DNA of 64,000 nt from Priestia koreensis (GTDB taxonomy: Bacteria > Bacillota > Bacilli > Bacillales > Bacillaceae_H), in assembly GCF_001274935.1 (NCBI RefSeq), contig NZ_LILC01000037.1:186001-250000 (forward strand), in the 5' to 3' direction. The notes beneath the pieces are model-generated. The model was not told the origin of the DNA, ran no database searches, and was given only the letters and a program-made list of their open reading frames with translations. The position numbers and the translations under genes were made by a program. Below are positions 33,179-42,956 of this stretch, piece after piece. Numbering within the stretch: the stretch's first letter is position 1; every line of letters starts with the position of its first letter.

Positions 33179-34484
33179 ATACGTTCATATCTGAAACAGA
33201 TTGTTGGGCAGGTTCTTGTGTTGCTTGATCGTTTACACGTTCAATGTCTGCACCCAATCCTAATAACTTGCCGTGGAAATCAACATAGCCACGATCTAAG
33301 TGCTTAAGTTCTGTTACACGAGTGAAACCATCTGCGATCAGACCAGCTAAAACTAACGCTGCTGCTGCACGAAGGTCTGTAGCAGAGACTTCTGCACCTT
33401 GAAGCTTAGAAGGTCCGTTAATGATTACTGAACGCCCTTCAATTTTAATATCTGCATTCATGCGTCTGAATTCTTCCACATGCATGAAACGGTTTTCGAA
33501 TACTGTTTCTGTGATCATGCTTGTTCCTTCAGCTGCTAGTAAAAGAGACATCATTTGTGACTGCATATCTGTCGGGAAGCCCGGATGTGGCATTGTTTTA
33601 ATGTCAATTGGCTTTAACTTATCTGGACCAATAACACGTAGGCCGTCTCCCTCTTCGGTGATTTGCACGCCCATTTCTTCCATTTTCGCAACAAGTGAAC
33701 TTAGGTGCTCCATAAGAGCTCCTCTTACCAATACGTTCCCGCCTGTAATCGCAGCGGCAACCATAAATGTTCCAGCTTCAATACGGTCTGGAATAATTGC
33801 ATGTGTAGCACCATATAATTTAGAAACTCCCTCGATACGAATCGTACCAGTTCCAGCGCCACGTACCTTTGCTCCCATTGCATTTAACAAGTTAGCTAAG
33901 TCTACGATTTCTGGTTCTTTTGCACAGTTCTCAAGGATTGTTGTTCCTTCTGCTAATGTTGCTGCCATCATGATGTTTTCAGTAGCACCTACACTTGGGA
34001 AGTCCAGGTAGATTTTCGCACCTTGTAACTTTCCTTCTACTTCTGCATCAATAAATCCATTTCCTACTTTTACTTTTACGCCCATTGCTTCAAAGCCTTT
34101 TAAATGCTGGTCAATTGGTCGAGAACCAATTGCACATCCTCCTGGCAATGCAACACGAGCTTTCCCTGTACGAGCCAATAAAGAACCCATTACAAGTACA
34201 GATGCGCGCATTTTTCGTACATATTCAAACGGTGCATCCGTTTTAAGTTCTCTAGATGCATCTACAATTACGCGATTTCCTTCGAAATCTACCTCTGCAT
34301 TAAGGTGACGTAATACCTCACTGATCGTAAATACATCGGAGAGTGCAGGTACATCATTTAGAATTGTTTTTCCATCACTAGCTAATAATGTTGCAGCGAT
34401 AATAGGTAATACGGCATTTTTTGCTCCTTCTACCTTAACAGTGCCGTTCAGCCTTTTTCCGCCGCGGACGATGATTTTTTCCAA
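33177..34484 (-). CDS. murA: UDP-N-acetylglucosamine 1-carboxyvinyltransferase MurA
   Basis: About 435 residues (MurAA type). It adds enolpyruvate from PEP to UDP-GlcNAc, the first committed step of peptidoglycan synthesis. Signatures: VEGAKNAVLPIIAATLL at the N-terminus, the catalytic fosfomycin-target Cys in ALPGGCAIGSRPIDQHL (about residue 117), and DLRAAAALVLAGLIADG. The start is TTG at 34484 (MEKIIVRGG), 6 nt after GGAGGGG; the longer frame to 34550 runs into the upstream gene ywmB. Order ywzB-ywmB-murA-spoIID matches B. subtilis. Confidence 0.95.
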   Translation of the reverse strand: MEKIIVRGGKRLNGTVKVEGAKNAVLPIIAATLLASDGKTILNDVPALSDVFTISEVLRHLNAEVDFEGNRVIVDASRELKTDAPFEYVRKMRASVLVMGSLLARTGKARVALPGGCAIGSRPIDQHLKGFEAMGVKVKVGNGFIDAEVEGKLQGAKIYLDFPSVGATENIMMAATLAEGTTILENCAKEPEIVDLANLLNAMGAKVRGAGTGTIRIEGVSKLYGATHAIIPDRIEAGTFMVAAAITGGNVLVRGALMEHLSSLVAKMEEMGVQITEEGDGLRVIGPDKLKPIDIKTMPHPGFPTDMQSQMMSLLLAAEGTSMITETVFENRFMHVEEFRRMNADIKIEGRSVIINGPSKLQGAEVSATDLRAAAALVLAGLIADGFTRVTELKHLDRGYVDFHGKLLGLGADIERVNDQATQEPAQQSVSDMNV

Positions 34485-34515
34485 GGTATTCCCCTCCGCG
34501 TCCATTTTCTCTATA

Positions 34516-35268
34516 TTAATATTCAGACGTAATAATGGGTGTGCCAACAACTACGGTTGTCTTACCGCCCAATCCAGTCTTTCGCAATGCTATTTGTAAA
34601 TTCATCTTGTTGTTTTTGGTTGGCAATACTTCTTTCCACATTCCAGTATATGCGGACACCGAGACAAATGTCTCCTCAACCAACGATTCCACTGTTTTGG
34701 CCTTAAAAGCTTCCAACAGCTCATCCTTACCTAAAGACAAAACACTTTTCATCTTATCATTGAACTGCCCTTTTACACAAGAGAAAATTTTGGGATTAAA
34801 TGTGAAAATTTTATGATAGCTTTTTTGAAATTCATCATAGCCTAAATTCCACTGGTGCTTATCCCAAGCTTTTCCTGCCACATGATATAATATATACGAA
34901 TCCGATGTTTTGTTTTTAAGGGTCGAAACCAATTGAACTTCTTCCATCATTTCAGAATCTTTGTTGTAATGCAATCCAACTGCTTTCCACACATCTCTTT
35001 CCCTTTTCAATTCCCATTTGAAACCTTTTAATGAAAATTTTAATTCATTAATTTTTTTGACGAACGTTTCTTTAGAAATAACTGATGGAACCTCTTCTTT
35101 CGTATATAAGGACCATGATGTAACAGCAACATCTTTGTCCAATAAAGTCTGTGCGATTTGCATAACAGGTACATCGTTATTACCTTTAGCTTGACTCACA
35201 TAACTCCCATAATAAATGAAGAATCCAAGAAAGAAAATAGCCAAAAAGACACTAATTTTTTTATTCAT
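34516..35268 (-). CDS. ywmB: YwmB family protein (secreted/membrane-anchored)
   Basis: About 250 residues. An N-terminal signal or anchor segment (ISVFLAIFFLGFFIYYGSYV) leads into an exported domain of the YwmB (TATA-binding-protein-like fold) family. Recognisable parts are TSWSLYTKEEVP, WDKHQWNLGYDEFQKSYHKIF, FSCVKGQFNDKM and the terminal GGKTTVVVGTPIITSEY. Function unknown. Start at 35268 (MNKKIS) with AGAGGA about 10 nt before. Sits directly upstream of murA with a 31-bp gap, as in B. subtilis. Confidence 0.87.
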   Translation of the reverse strand: MNKKISVFLAIFFLGFFIYYGSYVSQAKGNNDVPVMQIAQTLLDKDVAVTSWSLYTKEEVPSVISKETFVKKINELKFSLKGFKWELKRERDVWKAVGLHYNKDSEMMEEVQLVSTLKNKTSDSYILYHVAGKAWDKHQWNLGYDEFQKSYHKIFTFNPKIFSCVKGQFNDKMKSVLSLGKDELLEAFKAKTVESLVEETFVSVSAYTGMWKEVLPTKNNKMNLQIALRKTGLGGKTTVVVGTPIITSEY

Positions 35269-35423
35269 CCCCGTCACGTCCTCTCCTATTCTTCATTTTT
35301 TCCAGAATAGGACGATAAATACTCGAAAAAACTCGTCATGTTTAGACATATAGGGATATTTTTTTGTACTTACACGTTTTTTAAAGGTGAAATTTGGCTT
35401 ATATTCCTTCTTTACACAGCGAG

Positions 35424-35663
35424 TTAAGGTGAAAACACGTTGGGAAGTTGCTGCGACCAAAATAAATAATCCAAAAAGAAATTACTTACGCTTGATCCAA
35501 TCGCGATGGTGAGAAAAATCATCAATAATCGCGCTTGCGCTACTCGATTCGGTTTCATTGCACGCTCAATTTGAAAACCTTGCAATGCGTACCATGTGAG
35601 AGCAATAAAAAACAAATGTGAAATAAGGGTAATGAGTGCTTGCGGTCCAGATCCTGCAAACAA
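35424..35663 (-). CDS. ywzB: YwzB, DUF1146 small membrane protein
   Basis: 79 residues with two hydrophobic segments (~8-27 and ~44-66). DUF1146 family; function unknown. The start is TTG at 35663, 6 nt after GGGGGG. Its position between the respiratory operons and ywmB-murA is the usual one for this gene. Confidence 0.83.
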   Translation of the reverse strand: MFAGSGPQALITLISHLFFIALTWYALQGFQIERAMKPNRVAQARLLMIFLTIAIGSSVSNFFLDYLFWSQQLPNVFSP

Positions 35664-35683
35664 TAGGATCCCCCCTTTTGAAA

Positions 35684-35729
35684 TAAAATCGCCCTTTGTC
35701 TGTTAACAAGCAGCTACAGACATTGGGCG
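35684..35729 (-). terminator. Terminator of the nuo operon
   Basis: CGCCC-AAT-GTCTGT and ACAGAC-AAA-GGGCG pair on the minus strand, then ATTTTATTTC. Confidence 0.82.
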
Positions 35730-35800
35730 ACACTTGGTTCCTTCTATATTAAACCACATTGTTCTATTTGCTTCAAACTTCAACTAAAATTATCCACTTT

Positions 35801-37294
35801 CTAATTGAAAAAATCTTTGAATTGATGCACTTCATTAAAGAAAAACTGATACGCAACATTTGGAAAGATTCCAAGTATGATCGTAGCGCCCAGGCAAAGG
35901 AATGTCGAAAAGAGAAGTACCCTTGGAACCCTATAGGTTCGCTCCTGTTCAGCCGAGCGAAAAAACATTTGTGTGAAGATGCCAAAGTAGTAGTAATAGG
36001 AGATAACGGTTGCTATGATCATGAGTGATACAATGACGTAATGTGTAGGAGACGTGGCAAGCGCTCCGAGAAAGATATTGAACTTACCGATAAATCCAGC
36101 CGTTCCCGGAATCCCTGCTAGCGAAAGCAGAAAACCACTCATGACGATTGCTAAGTAAGGTGATGTTTTGTATAAACCAGCGAAGGAGGTAATCCCATCG
36201 TTCCCCTGCTGCTGTTGAATAATATGAATTACCGTAAACGCTCCGACCGTCATAAAAAGATAGGCAAGCAGGTAAAACCAGATGGCATCCATCATAAAGG
36301 GTGATAAAACGGCAAAAGCTACTAATACATAGCCCGCATGCGCAATACTAGAGTAGGCAAATAAACGCTTCATATTTTTTTGTCTCAGTGCTACTACATT
36401 TCCGATCACGATCGTGACACCGGCTACGATAAAAAGATAATCCTGCATCCCGTACAAGAAGGTGACGCTTTTTTGTAGCATTGGTACATTCGCAAACACG
36501 CTGAGAAAGACGCGTAAAATGAGAACAAAACCAGCTGTTTTGGATACGATACTAAGAAAGGCTGTTACAGAAGTTGGTGATCCCTCGTAAACATCCGGAG
36601 CCCACATGTGAAAAGGAGCCGATGCAATTTTAAACGTCAATCCTACCAGTACAAGCAAGAAAGCTAACACCGCAATAAACTCATAGCTTTGATTTTCGCC
36701 TAGCACTTCTGAGATGGTAAGTAAATTTGTTGAACCTGTTATTCCGTATATATAACTTAGTCCAAATAGCGCAATAGCCGATGCAATGCCGCCGGTGATG
36801 ACGTATTTTAAGGCCGCTTCGTTTGAACGGAGTGAACTCTTTTTTATTCCTGCTAATATATAGGAGGAGATAGAGAGAAGCTCAAGTCCAACGAACAGCG
36901 TGATCAAATCCCCGCTAGATGCCATCATCATTGCTCCTAACAGAGCCGTTAAAAAGAGATAATAGAACTCTCCTCGATGTTTAATTTCATCAGAACGTTC
37001 ATGGATGGCAATCAGTAGCGTAAAGAACGCACCAATGAGTAATAGAAATTTAAAGGTGACCGCAAAGCTATCTAAACGAAAGGTATCGTATAGAATCGTA
37101 ACGGGTAGTCCCTTTCGCAACAAGCACAGTGACACAAATGATCCGATTACGCCAGCAGCAGCCAAATAACCAAGCCAGCTATGCTTAATTCTTTTTCCAA
37201 CAAATAAATCAAGCAACGATATCAAAGTTGCGACACCTAAAATGATAAATTCTGGCATCATTGCTGACCACTGGTAGCTCAGTAACGTATCCAT
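35801..37294 (-). CDS. nuoN: NADH-quinone oxidoreductase subunit N
   Basis: About 497 residues, 14 membrane segments. Antiporter-like proton-pumping subunit of complex I. Family core: ALKYVITGGIASAIALFGLS, FKIASAPFHMWAPDVYEGSP (with the key Lys), KRLFAYSSIAHAGYVL and GIPGTAGFIGKF. Start at 37294 (MDTLLSYQW); a GTG two codons earlier is possible. Last gene of nuoABCDHIJKLMN. Confidence 0.95.
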   Translation of the reverse strand: MDTLLSYQWSAMMPEFIILGVATLISLLDLFVGKRIKHSWLGYLAAAGVIGSFVSLCLLRKGLPVTILYDTFRLDSFAVTFKFLLLIGAFFTLLIAIHERSDEIKHRGEFYYLFLTALLGAMMMASSGDLITLFVGLELLSISSYILAGIKKSSLRSNEAALKYVITGGIASAIALFGLSYIYGITGSTNLLTISEVLGENQSYEFIAVLAFLLVLVGLTFKIASAPFHMWAPDVYEGSPTSVTAFLSIVSKTAGFVLILRVFLSVFANVPMLQKSVTFLYGMQDYLFIVAGVTIVIGNVVALRQKNMKRLFAYSSIAHAGYVLVAFAVLSPFMMDAIWFYLLAYLFMTVGAFTVIHIIQQQQGNDGITSFAGLYKTSPYLAIVMSGFLLSLAGIPGTAGFIGKFNIFLGALATSPTHYVIVSLMIIATVISYYYYFGIFTQMFFRSAEQERTYRVPRVLLFSTFLCLGATIILGIFPNVAYQFFFNEVHQFKDFFN

Positions 37295-37306
37295 ATCCAC
37301 TTCCGT

Positions 37307-38794
37307 TCACCCCCATACCATGGTATCAAGTACCGGTTGAATCATATTCGTTAACAGGGACGGATAAACACCAATCCCGATAATAAGGAAGATAAACAGC
37401 AGTGCAGGTGCCCACTCTAGACGATTAAGGTCTTTCCCCTCTACTGACTTCACTTCATTTCCGAACGTTATGCTTAACACGGCCTTTAACACATACACAG
37501 CTGTTAAAATCATCCCGAGCGTCGCAATGCCGGCTAGATAAGGTGCGTGTTGAAACAATCCCATAAAGGCCATGAATTCGCTAATGAACCCTGACATTCC
37601 AGGCAATCCAAGAGAAGCGAGCCCGCCTGCTAGTAGAAATCCCGATGCAATCGGCATATTTTTCGCCAATCCGCCGAGCTTTGAGAGTGTCGTCGTACCT
37701 GTACGCTCGTATAAAACACCAATCAAGAAGAACAAAAAGGCAGCAATTAACCCGTGAGAAATGACTTGGAAAACAGCCCCTTGTATTCCTGATTCGTTTC
37801 CTGCTCCTAATCCCATGAGGATGATCCCCATATGTGAAAGACTTGAATAAGCTAATACAAGTCTTAAATCATCCTGCTTCAGAGCTAAAAAGGCACCAAA
37901 CAGCAAGTTAATGACTCCGAGGAGCGCGATAAGAAACGACATATGGGCGAACTGATCAGGAAAGAATCCCATTCCGAAACGAATCAAACCGAACGCACCT
38001 ATTTTCAGTAGCACACCTGCATGAACCATAACGATCGGAACGGGAGCTTGGGTATGAACCTTCAACACCCAAGTATGCAGTGGAAAAATCGGTAACTTGA
38101 TACCGAATGCAATTAATAGTGCTATGAGTAACGTTAGCTTTTCTTTGTTCGAAAAAGCATCGGTTGATTGTAAAATCCCCTGTAGCTGATCAATATTAGC
38201 CGTGCCTGTTTTCGCGAACAAAAGAACAAAGACGACTAATAAAATCGCTGATCCAATTCCGTTGTAAATGAGAAAATAATAGGAGGCTTTTTCTTTCTCG
38301 AATAAGCCCCACCGACCAATTAAGAAAAACATCGGAATGAGCGTTACTTCGAAAAAGATGAAAAAAAGGACAAGGTTTTCTGCCGCAAATACGCCCATCA
38401 TACCAATTTGGAGCGTAAGAAATAAAAGGAAATAGCCTTTCCAGTTATGTTTAATTTTAAAAGATGCAATAGAAGCGAGCAGACATAAAAATGCGGTAAG
38501 TGCGATCATGAGGAATGAAAAGCCATTAATGCCTACTTCGTACGAAACGGAAAAATATTTTCCGTACAGCTCCGGGTCTCCGAAACGAAACCATGTCGCC
38601 TTTTGTGAAAACGAATCATAGCTATTTCCCCCAGATGACTGAATATATAGTAGGACCATAAGAAGACAGGTAAAGATCGTTGAACTCACTCCTACTGCTT
38701 TAATTAACACTTCACGGTTTTTCGGTATAAAAAAGAGTAGGAGCATTCCGATTAAAGGTGAAAAAATGATAAGACTCAGCAAGAACGTACTCAT
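37307..38794 (-). CDS. nuoM: NADH-quinone oxidoreductase subunit M
   Basis: 495 residues, about 14 membrane segments; proton-channel subunit. Motifs: LVLFFIFFEVTLIPMFFLIG (conserved Glu), FGIKLPIFPLHTWVLKVHTQ (conserved Lys), LRLVLAYSSLSHMGIILMG, and LASLGLPGMSGFISEFMAF. Start overlaps the nuoL stop by one base (TAATG), typical of tight coupling. Confidence 0.96.
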   Translation of the reverse strand: MSTFLLSLIIFSPLIGMLLLFFIPKNREVLIKAVGVSSTIFTCLLMVLLYIQSSGGNSYDSFSQKATWFRFGDPELYGKYFSVSYEVGINGFSFLMIALTAFLCLLASIASFKIKHNWKGYFLLFLTLQIGMMGVFAAENLVLFFIFFEVTLIPMFFLIGRWGLFEKEKASYYFLIYNGIGSAILLVVFVLLFAKTGTANIDQLQGILQSTDAFSNKEKLTLLIALLIAFGIKLPIFPLHTWVLKVHTQAPVPIVMVHAGVLLKIGAFGLIRFGMGFFPDQFAHMSFLIALLGVINLLFGAFLALKQDDLRLVLAYSSLSHMGIILMGLGAGNESGIQGAVFQVISHGLIAAFLFFLIGVLYERTGTTTLSKLGGLAKNMPIASGFLLAGGLASLGLPGMSGFISEFMAFMGLFQHAPYLAGIATLGMILTAVYVLKAVLSITFGNEVKSVEGKDLNRLEWAPALLFIFLIIGIGVYPSLLTNMIQPVLDTMVWG

Positions 38795-40650
38795 TATAAA
38801 TACCCTCCTGTCACGGCAACGATTACTAGTAGAAGTACGAGACCAATGATCGCTACGAAACTATAGCGCTGTATTTGGCCATTTTGCACCGTTGATCCTG
38901 CTGATCCGATCCCTTGAATCACATTGATGATCAGTACAATCACTCCGTTTACGATGTACTGGTCAATTGCTTTTCCAATACGACGTATGAGATGAACAAG
39001 AGCAATAATGGTTTTCTGATAAAGCTCATCCATATAATACTTTTCCTTTAAAAGCTTGTAGATGAATGGAGCGGACGATGAGAATGTGTCTCTCGAAATA
39101 CTTTTCTTACCGTACATGAGGTACGCTAGGTAAATGCCAGCAAGGGATATAATCGTTGCCGTAATCATTAACCAAAGAGGCGCATGCCCTTCACTTACTA
39201 GTCCTGGTGCACCTTTTGTTAACCATTCAGCAAGGAAATCCCGCGGGACATTTACGTATCCTGCTACCACTGCTAGTACAGCAAGAACGCCCATCGGTAC
39301 AATCATAATCATTGGCGAGTCATGAACATCTTTATGACGTTTGTTTGCTTCTCCTGTAAACACCATAAAGAAAAGGCGAAACATGTAAAAAGAGGTTAAA
39401 AACGCTGTAAACAGTGCAAGCGCGAACAGTACATAATGTCCGCTAGACCATGCTGCTCCGATGATCTCTTCTTTACTAAAAAATCCTGATAAGAGAGGAA
39501 CACCGCTAATCGCCATCGTACCGATCAGGAACAGGACACCCGTTTTTCGAAGCTTGCCCCACAGTCCTCCCATCTCTTCAATATTTTGCGTATGAACGGC
39601 GTGAATGACGCTTCCTGCAGCAAGGAACAGAAGTGCTTTAAAAAATGCATGGGTGGTGAGATGAAAAACACCTGCAACATACCCTCCTACTCCTAATGCA
39701 AGCATCATATACCCAAGCTGACTCATCGTTGAATACGCAAGCACCCTCTTAATATCCGTCTGCACAAGGCCAATGGTAGCCGCAAATAAAGCCGTTACTC
39801 CTCCAACAGTTGCCACAACCATCATAGCCGTTTCACTCGCAGAAAACAGGGGAAACAGACTAGCTACAAGATACACACCTGCTGCTACCATGGTCGCAGC
39901 ATGAATTAATGCTGATACAGGCGTTGGACCCTCCATCGCATCTGGTAACCATGAATGTAGCGGAAGCTGACCTGACTTTCCAATGGCACCAATAAAAATG
40001 AGGATGCTTGTTAGCGTAATGTAGCTAGAGGAAAGCGTGCCGTTTTGCACCGCTTGAAAAATTTTATCGTATTCAAAGCTCCCTACTTGCCAAAACAGAA
40101 GCATCATGCCAATAAATAAGCCAACGTCTCCGATTCTCGTCATGATAAACGCTTTTTTAGCAGCTGCCTTTGCTTCTTCTTTGTAGAAATAGAAGCCAAT
40201 TAATAAGAATGAGCCCACCCCTACAAGCTCCCAGAAAATATACAGCTGTAGTAAATTTGGAGCAAGCACTAGTCCAAGCATCGCAAAGGTAAACAATCCT
40301 AGGTAAGAGAAAAAGGTGCCAATTCGCGCATCTTTCTTCATATATCCTTTGGAATAAAGATGTACAAGCAAACTTACAAGTGACACGATGACAAGCATCA
40401 ACGCGTTTAACTGATTCACTTCAAATCCCATCGTAATCGATGTACTGCCAACATGAAGCCACGTTCCCTCAGCTTTATAGGTTGCCTCTTTTAATCGATC
40501 TACTAACACAAGTAGCGACAGTACAAATGATAGAAATACCAAAATAATTCCTACATAAGGACTCCGTTCTCTCCAGACTCGACCAAACAAAAGCAACACG
40601 ATAAAGGAGATGAGTGGAAACAGCGGTATGAGCCAAGCATTTTCCATCAT
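38794..40650 (-). CDS. nuoL: NADH-quinone oxidoreductase subunit L
   Basis: 618 residues, the largest antiporter-like subunit. Motifs: LLQLYIFWELVGVGSFLLIG, GKSGQLPLHSWLPDAMEGPT, DIKRVLAYSTMSQLGYMMLA, and a long C-terminal part with the amphipathic lateral helix region (~500-590). Two adjacent ATG codons begin it (40650 and 40647); GGGGGA is about 10 nt upstream. Between nuoK and nuoM. Confidence 0.96.
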   Translation of the reverse strand: MMENAWLIPLFPLISFIVLLLFGRVWRERSPYVGIILVFLSFVLSLLVLVDRLKEATYKAEGTWLHVGSTSITMGFEVNQLNALMLVIVSLVSLLVHLYSKGYMKKDARIGTFFSYLGLFTFAMLGLVLAPNLLQLYIFWELVGVGSFLLIGFYFYKEEAKAAAKKAFIMTRIGDVGLFIGMMLLFWQVGSFEYDKIFQAVQNGTLSSSYITLTSILIFIGAIGKSGQLPLHSWLPDAMEGPTPVSALIHAATMVAAGVYLVASLFPLFSASETAMMVVATVGGVTALFAATIGLVQTDIKRVLAYSTMSQLGYMMLALGVGGYVAGVFHLTTHAFFKALLFLAAGSVIHAVHTQNIEEMGGLWGKLRKTGVLFLIGTMAISGVPLLSGFFSKEEIIGAAWSSGHYVLFALALFTAFLTSFYMFRLFFMVFTGEANKRHKDVHDSPMIMIVPMGVLAVLAVVAGYVNVPRDFLAEWLTKGAPGLVSEGHAPLWLMITATIISLAGIYLAYLMYGKKSISRDTFSSSAPFIYKLLKEKYYMDELYQKTIIALVHLIRRIGKAIDQYIVNGVIVLIINVIQGIGSAGSTVQNGQIQRYSFVAIIGLVLLLVIVAVTGGYL

Positions 40651-40686
40651 GCGTAAGCCATCCCCCTTTTATCTTTCGTTTATTTT

Positions 40687-41001
40687 TTAACGCTTCATTG
40701 AATCGATCTCATCAATATTGATCGTTTTTCGGTTGCGATATAAGGAAATAAGAATGGCTAACCCTACCGCCGCTTCAGCTGCCGCTATCGTAATTGTAAA
40801 GAGCGAAAACACCTGACCCGTTATGTTAGGCGTCACACCGTATTTACTGAACGCAACGAAATTAAGATTGGCTGCATTCAGCATTAGCTCAATCGAAATT
40901 AAGACGATCACGGTATTTCGTTTTGTCAGGGCACCGTATAGACCAATACAAAATAGAATGAGCGCGAGAATTAAATAAGCAGATAATGATACTTCATTCA
41001 T
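40687..41001 (-). CDS. nuoK: NADH-quinone oxidoreductase subunit K
   Basis: 104 residues, three membrane helices; MrpC-like. The conserved membrane Glu pair appears in VIVLISIELMLNAANLNFVA and TIAAAEAAVGLAILISLYR. The ATG at 41001 (MNEVSLSAYL) has GAGGGTGAT upstream and overlaps the nuoJ end by 8 bp; the frame open to 41046 belongs to nuoJ sequence. Confidence 0.95.
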   Translation of the reverse strand: MNEVSLSAYLILALILFCIGLYGALTKRNTVIVLISIELMLNAANLNFVAFSKYGVTPNITGQVFSLFTITIAAAEAAVGLAILISLYRNRKTINIDEIDSMKR

Positions 41002-41512
41002 GGTTATCACCCTCATCTTCATCTCGTTTTGCGAGAATAATAGCACCGATTAATGCAACCAGTAAAACGATTGATGTTAACTCAAATGGGATAATAAACT
41101 TGGAGTATAAAGCTAAACCGATTTGCTTTGTATTTTCATTCTCAAGCGCTACGTTCTGTACGGCTGGTGATAAGTTTTTAATCCCCATAAACATAATAAG
41201 TCCAAAAGCAAGTACGCCAAGAAACACGCCGAATCGTCGCCAACCGCCCGTTAAGTCGAGCGTCTGATCATTATGCTTTGTTAGCATGATACCGAATAAC
41301 ATAATAATGGTGACGGCACCAGAGTAAATCAGTACTTGAACCGCTGCGATAAATTCAGCAGATAGCAACACATAGAGGCCTGCAATACTTAAAAAGGTAA
41401 ACACGAGTGAAAGAAGCATATGAATAACTTTTGTGAGGTTAAGCATCAAAATACCACCGGAAATAGCAATCGTTGCAAGGGCGAGAAAAGCAATGTATTC
41501 CCCCGACCACAT
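40994..41512 (-). CDS. nuoJ: NADH-quinone oxidoreductase subunit J
   Basis: 172 residues, five membrane helices (~5-25, 30-50, 55-80, 90-110, 138-160), MrpA C-terminal-like. The conserved helix-3 region EFIAAVQVLIYSGAVTIIML (with the pi-bulge Tyr/Ser/Gly segment) is clear. Start overlaps the nuoI stop by one base. Confidence 0.94.
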   Translation of the reverse strand: MWSGEYIAFLALATIAISGGILMLNLTKVIHMLLSLVFTFLSIAGLYVLLSAEFIAAVQVLIYSGAVTIIMLFGIMLTKHNDQTLDLTGGWRRFGVFLGVLAFGLIMFMGIKNLSPAVQNVALENENTKQIGLALYSKFIIPFELTSIVLLVALIGAIILAKRDEDEGDNHE

Positions 41513-41934
41513 TACACTTTGTTCTCCCGTCTTACATTTTCATCGTTTTCATCCAACCACTGAAGATTTTTAAAAAGGTGATCCCGACTATACTCTGCTA
41601 ACTCAAAGTTATTTGTCATCACAATTGCTTCTGTTGGACAAACCTCCGTACATAAATCACATAAAATACAGATCTCAAAATTAATATCATACGTATCAAT
41701 GATTTTCCCTTTTTTCGTCGGGTCTGGATGCTTCTTTCCGGTTAGCTGAATACAGTCTGTTGGACAAATATTCGCACACTGATTACACACAATACACTTT
41801 TCCGGATAAAACTTCTGAATGCCTCGAAAGCGATCTGGCATTGGAATGGGCTCATTGGGATAATCATAGGTGACTTTCTTTTTCGTTAGGTTTCCTAAGG
41901 TGTATTTTAAGCCTTTTACTAAACCAAACATCAT
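41512..41934 (-). CDS. nuoI: NADH-quinone oxidoreductase subunit I (2x[4Fe-4S])
   Basis: 140 residues. Two ferredoxin-type cluster motifs: CIVCNQCANICPTDC (~residues 48-62) and CILCDLCTEVCPTEA (~88-102). They carry clusters N6a/N6b that pass electrons to NuoB. Adjacent ATG codons at 41934 and 41931 follow AAGGGGTGAG. The order H-I-J is standard. Confidence 0.95.
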   Translation of the reverse strand: MMFGLVKGLKYTLGNLTKKKVTYDYPNEPIPMPDRFRGIQKFYPEKCIVCNQCANICPTDCIQLTGKKHPDPTKKGKIIDTYDINFEICILCDLCTEVCPTEAIVMTNNFELAEYSRDHLFKNLQWLDENDENVRRENKV

Positions 41935-41954
41935 GACTCACCCCTTTTTATTCA

Positions 41955-42956
41955 TTAAAACCAAAGCACCTTGATTAGCGCGGTTAAGAAGATATTTGCT
42001 AGTGCGACAGGTAAGAGAACTTTCCAACCAAACTCCATGAGCTGGTCTGCTCGAAGTCTTGGAAAGGTAATGCGAAACCAAATGAGTAAGAAAACGATAC
42101 AGCTAAATTTAATCGCAAACCAAACGGCTCCTGGTATGAATCCTAGAAACGCAACTGGATGCCATCCGCCAAGAAAAAGAACAGTCGTAAGAGCTGCCAT
42201 TGCGAAGAAATACACATATTCAGCGAGCATAAAGAACGCCCAACGAAATCCTGAATACTCAACGTGGAACCCTGCGACAAGCTCTGATTCCGCTTCTGGA
42301 AGGTCAAATGGCGTACGATTTAATTCTGCGACGGATGCAATTAGGAAGACGATGAATGCAATTGGCTGAAGGAAAATAAACCATACATCATCCTGTGCCC
42401 GGACGATGTCATTCAAATTCAAACTCCCTGTTAATAAAACGACTCCAAGAACAGACATAACGAGCGGGACCTCGTACGAAATCATCTGTGCGGCTGCCCT
42501 CATTCCGCCAAGAAGCGCATACTTATTATTGGAAGCCCATGATCCTGCTACAATTCCAATTGTGGTAAGTCCTGAAATGGCAATGTAGTAAAGCAGTCCC
42601 ACTCCAATATCAGCAAACTGTAGCTTATCTGTGAACGGGATTGTCGCCAAAACCATAAAGGCAGGGGCAAATGCAATGACAGGGGCGATAATAAACAACG
42701 GCCGATCCGCTAATTTAGGAATGGTATCTTCTTTTAGCAAAAGCTTAAGCACGTCGGCTACTGTCTGCAAAAGCCCCCACCGTCCACCAACCTGATTCGG
42801 ACCGTACCGTCCTTGCATAAAGCCCATGACCTTTCGTTCTGCTAAAATGGCATACGTGACGAATCCTAATACAACGAAAAGAAAGGCTGTTGCTAACCCA
42901 AAAAAAATGGCAAAATTCGTCAAGCTGGGCGTTGATTCTAATAGGTGATTAATCAT
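41955..42956 (-). CDS. nuoH: NADH-quinone oxidoreductase subunit H
   Basis: 333 residues, eight membrane helices. It forms the quinone tunnel with NuoB/NuoD. Family motifs: AERKVMGFMQGRYGPNQVG, FAPAFMVLATIPF, the NRTPFDLPEAESELVAGFHV loop with its acidic residues, and ITFPRLRADQLMEFGWKVLL. Overlaps nuoD by one base. Confidence 0.96.
   Translation of the reverse strand: MINHLLESTPSLTNFAIFFGLATAFLFVVLGFVTYAILAERKVMGFMQGRYGPNQVGGRWGLLQTVADVLKLLLKEDTIPKLADRPLFIIAPVIAFAPAFMVLATIPFTDKLQFADIGVGLLYYIAISGLTTIGIVAGSWASNNKYALLGGMRAAAQMISYEVPLVMSVLGVVLLTGSLNLNDIVRAQDDVWFIFLQPIAFIVFLIASVAELNRTPFDLPEAESELVAGFHVEYSGFRWAFFMLAEYVYFFAMAALTTVLFLGGWHPVAFLGFIPGAVWFAIKFSCIVFLLIWFRITFPRLRADQLMEFGWKVLLPVALANIFLTALIKVLWF

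Noticed and set aside
33421..34011. A 196-codon plus-strand frame opposite murA
   Set aside because: Antisense to a clear essential gene; no signals or recognisable domain.
35759..36028. Short frames on both strands over the nuoN 3' end
   Set aside because: Shadows of nuoN and its flank; no ribosome binding sites.
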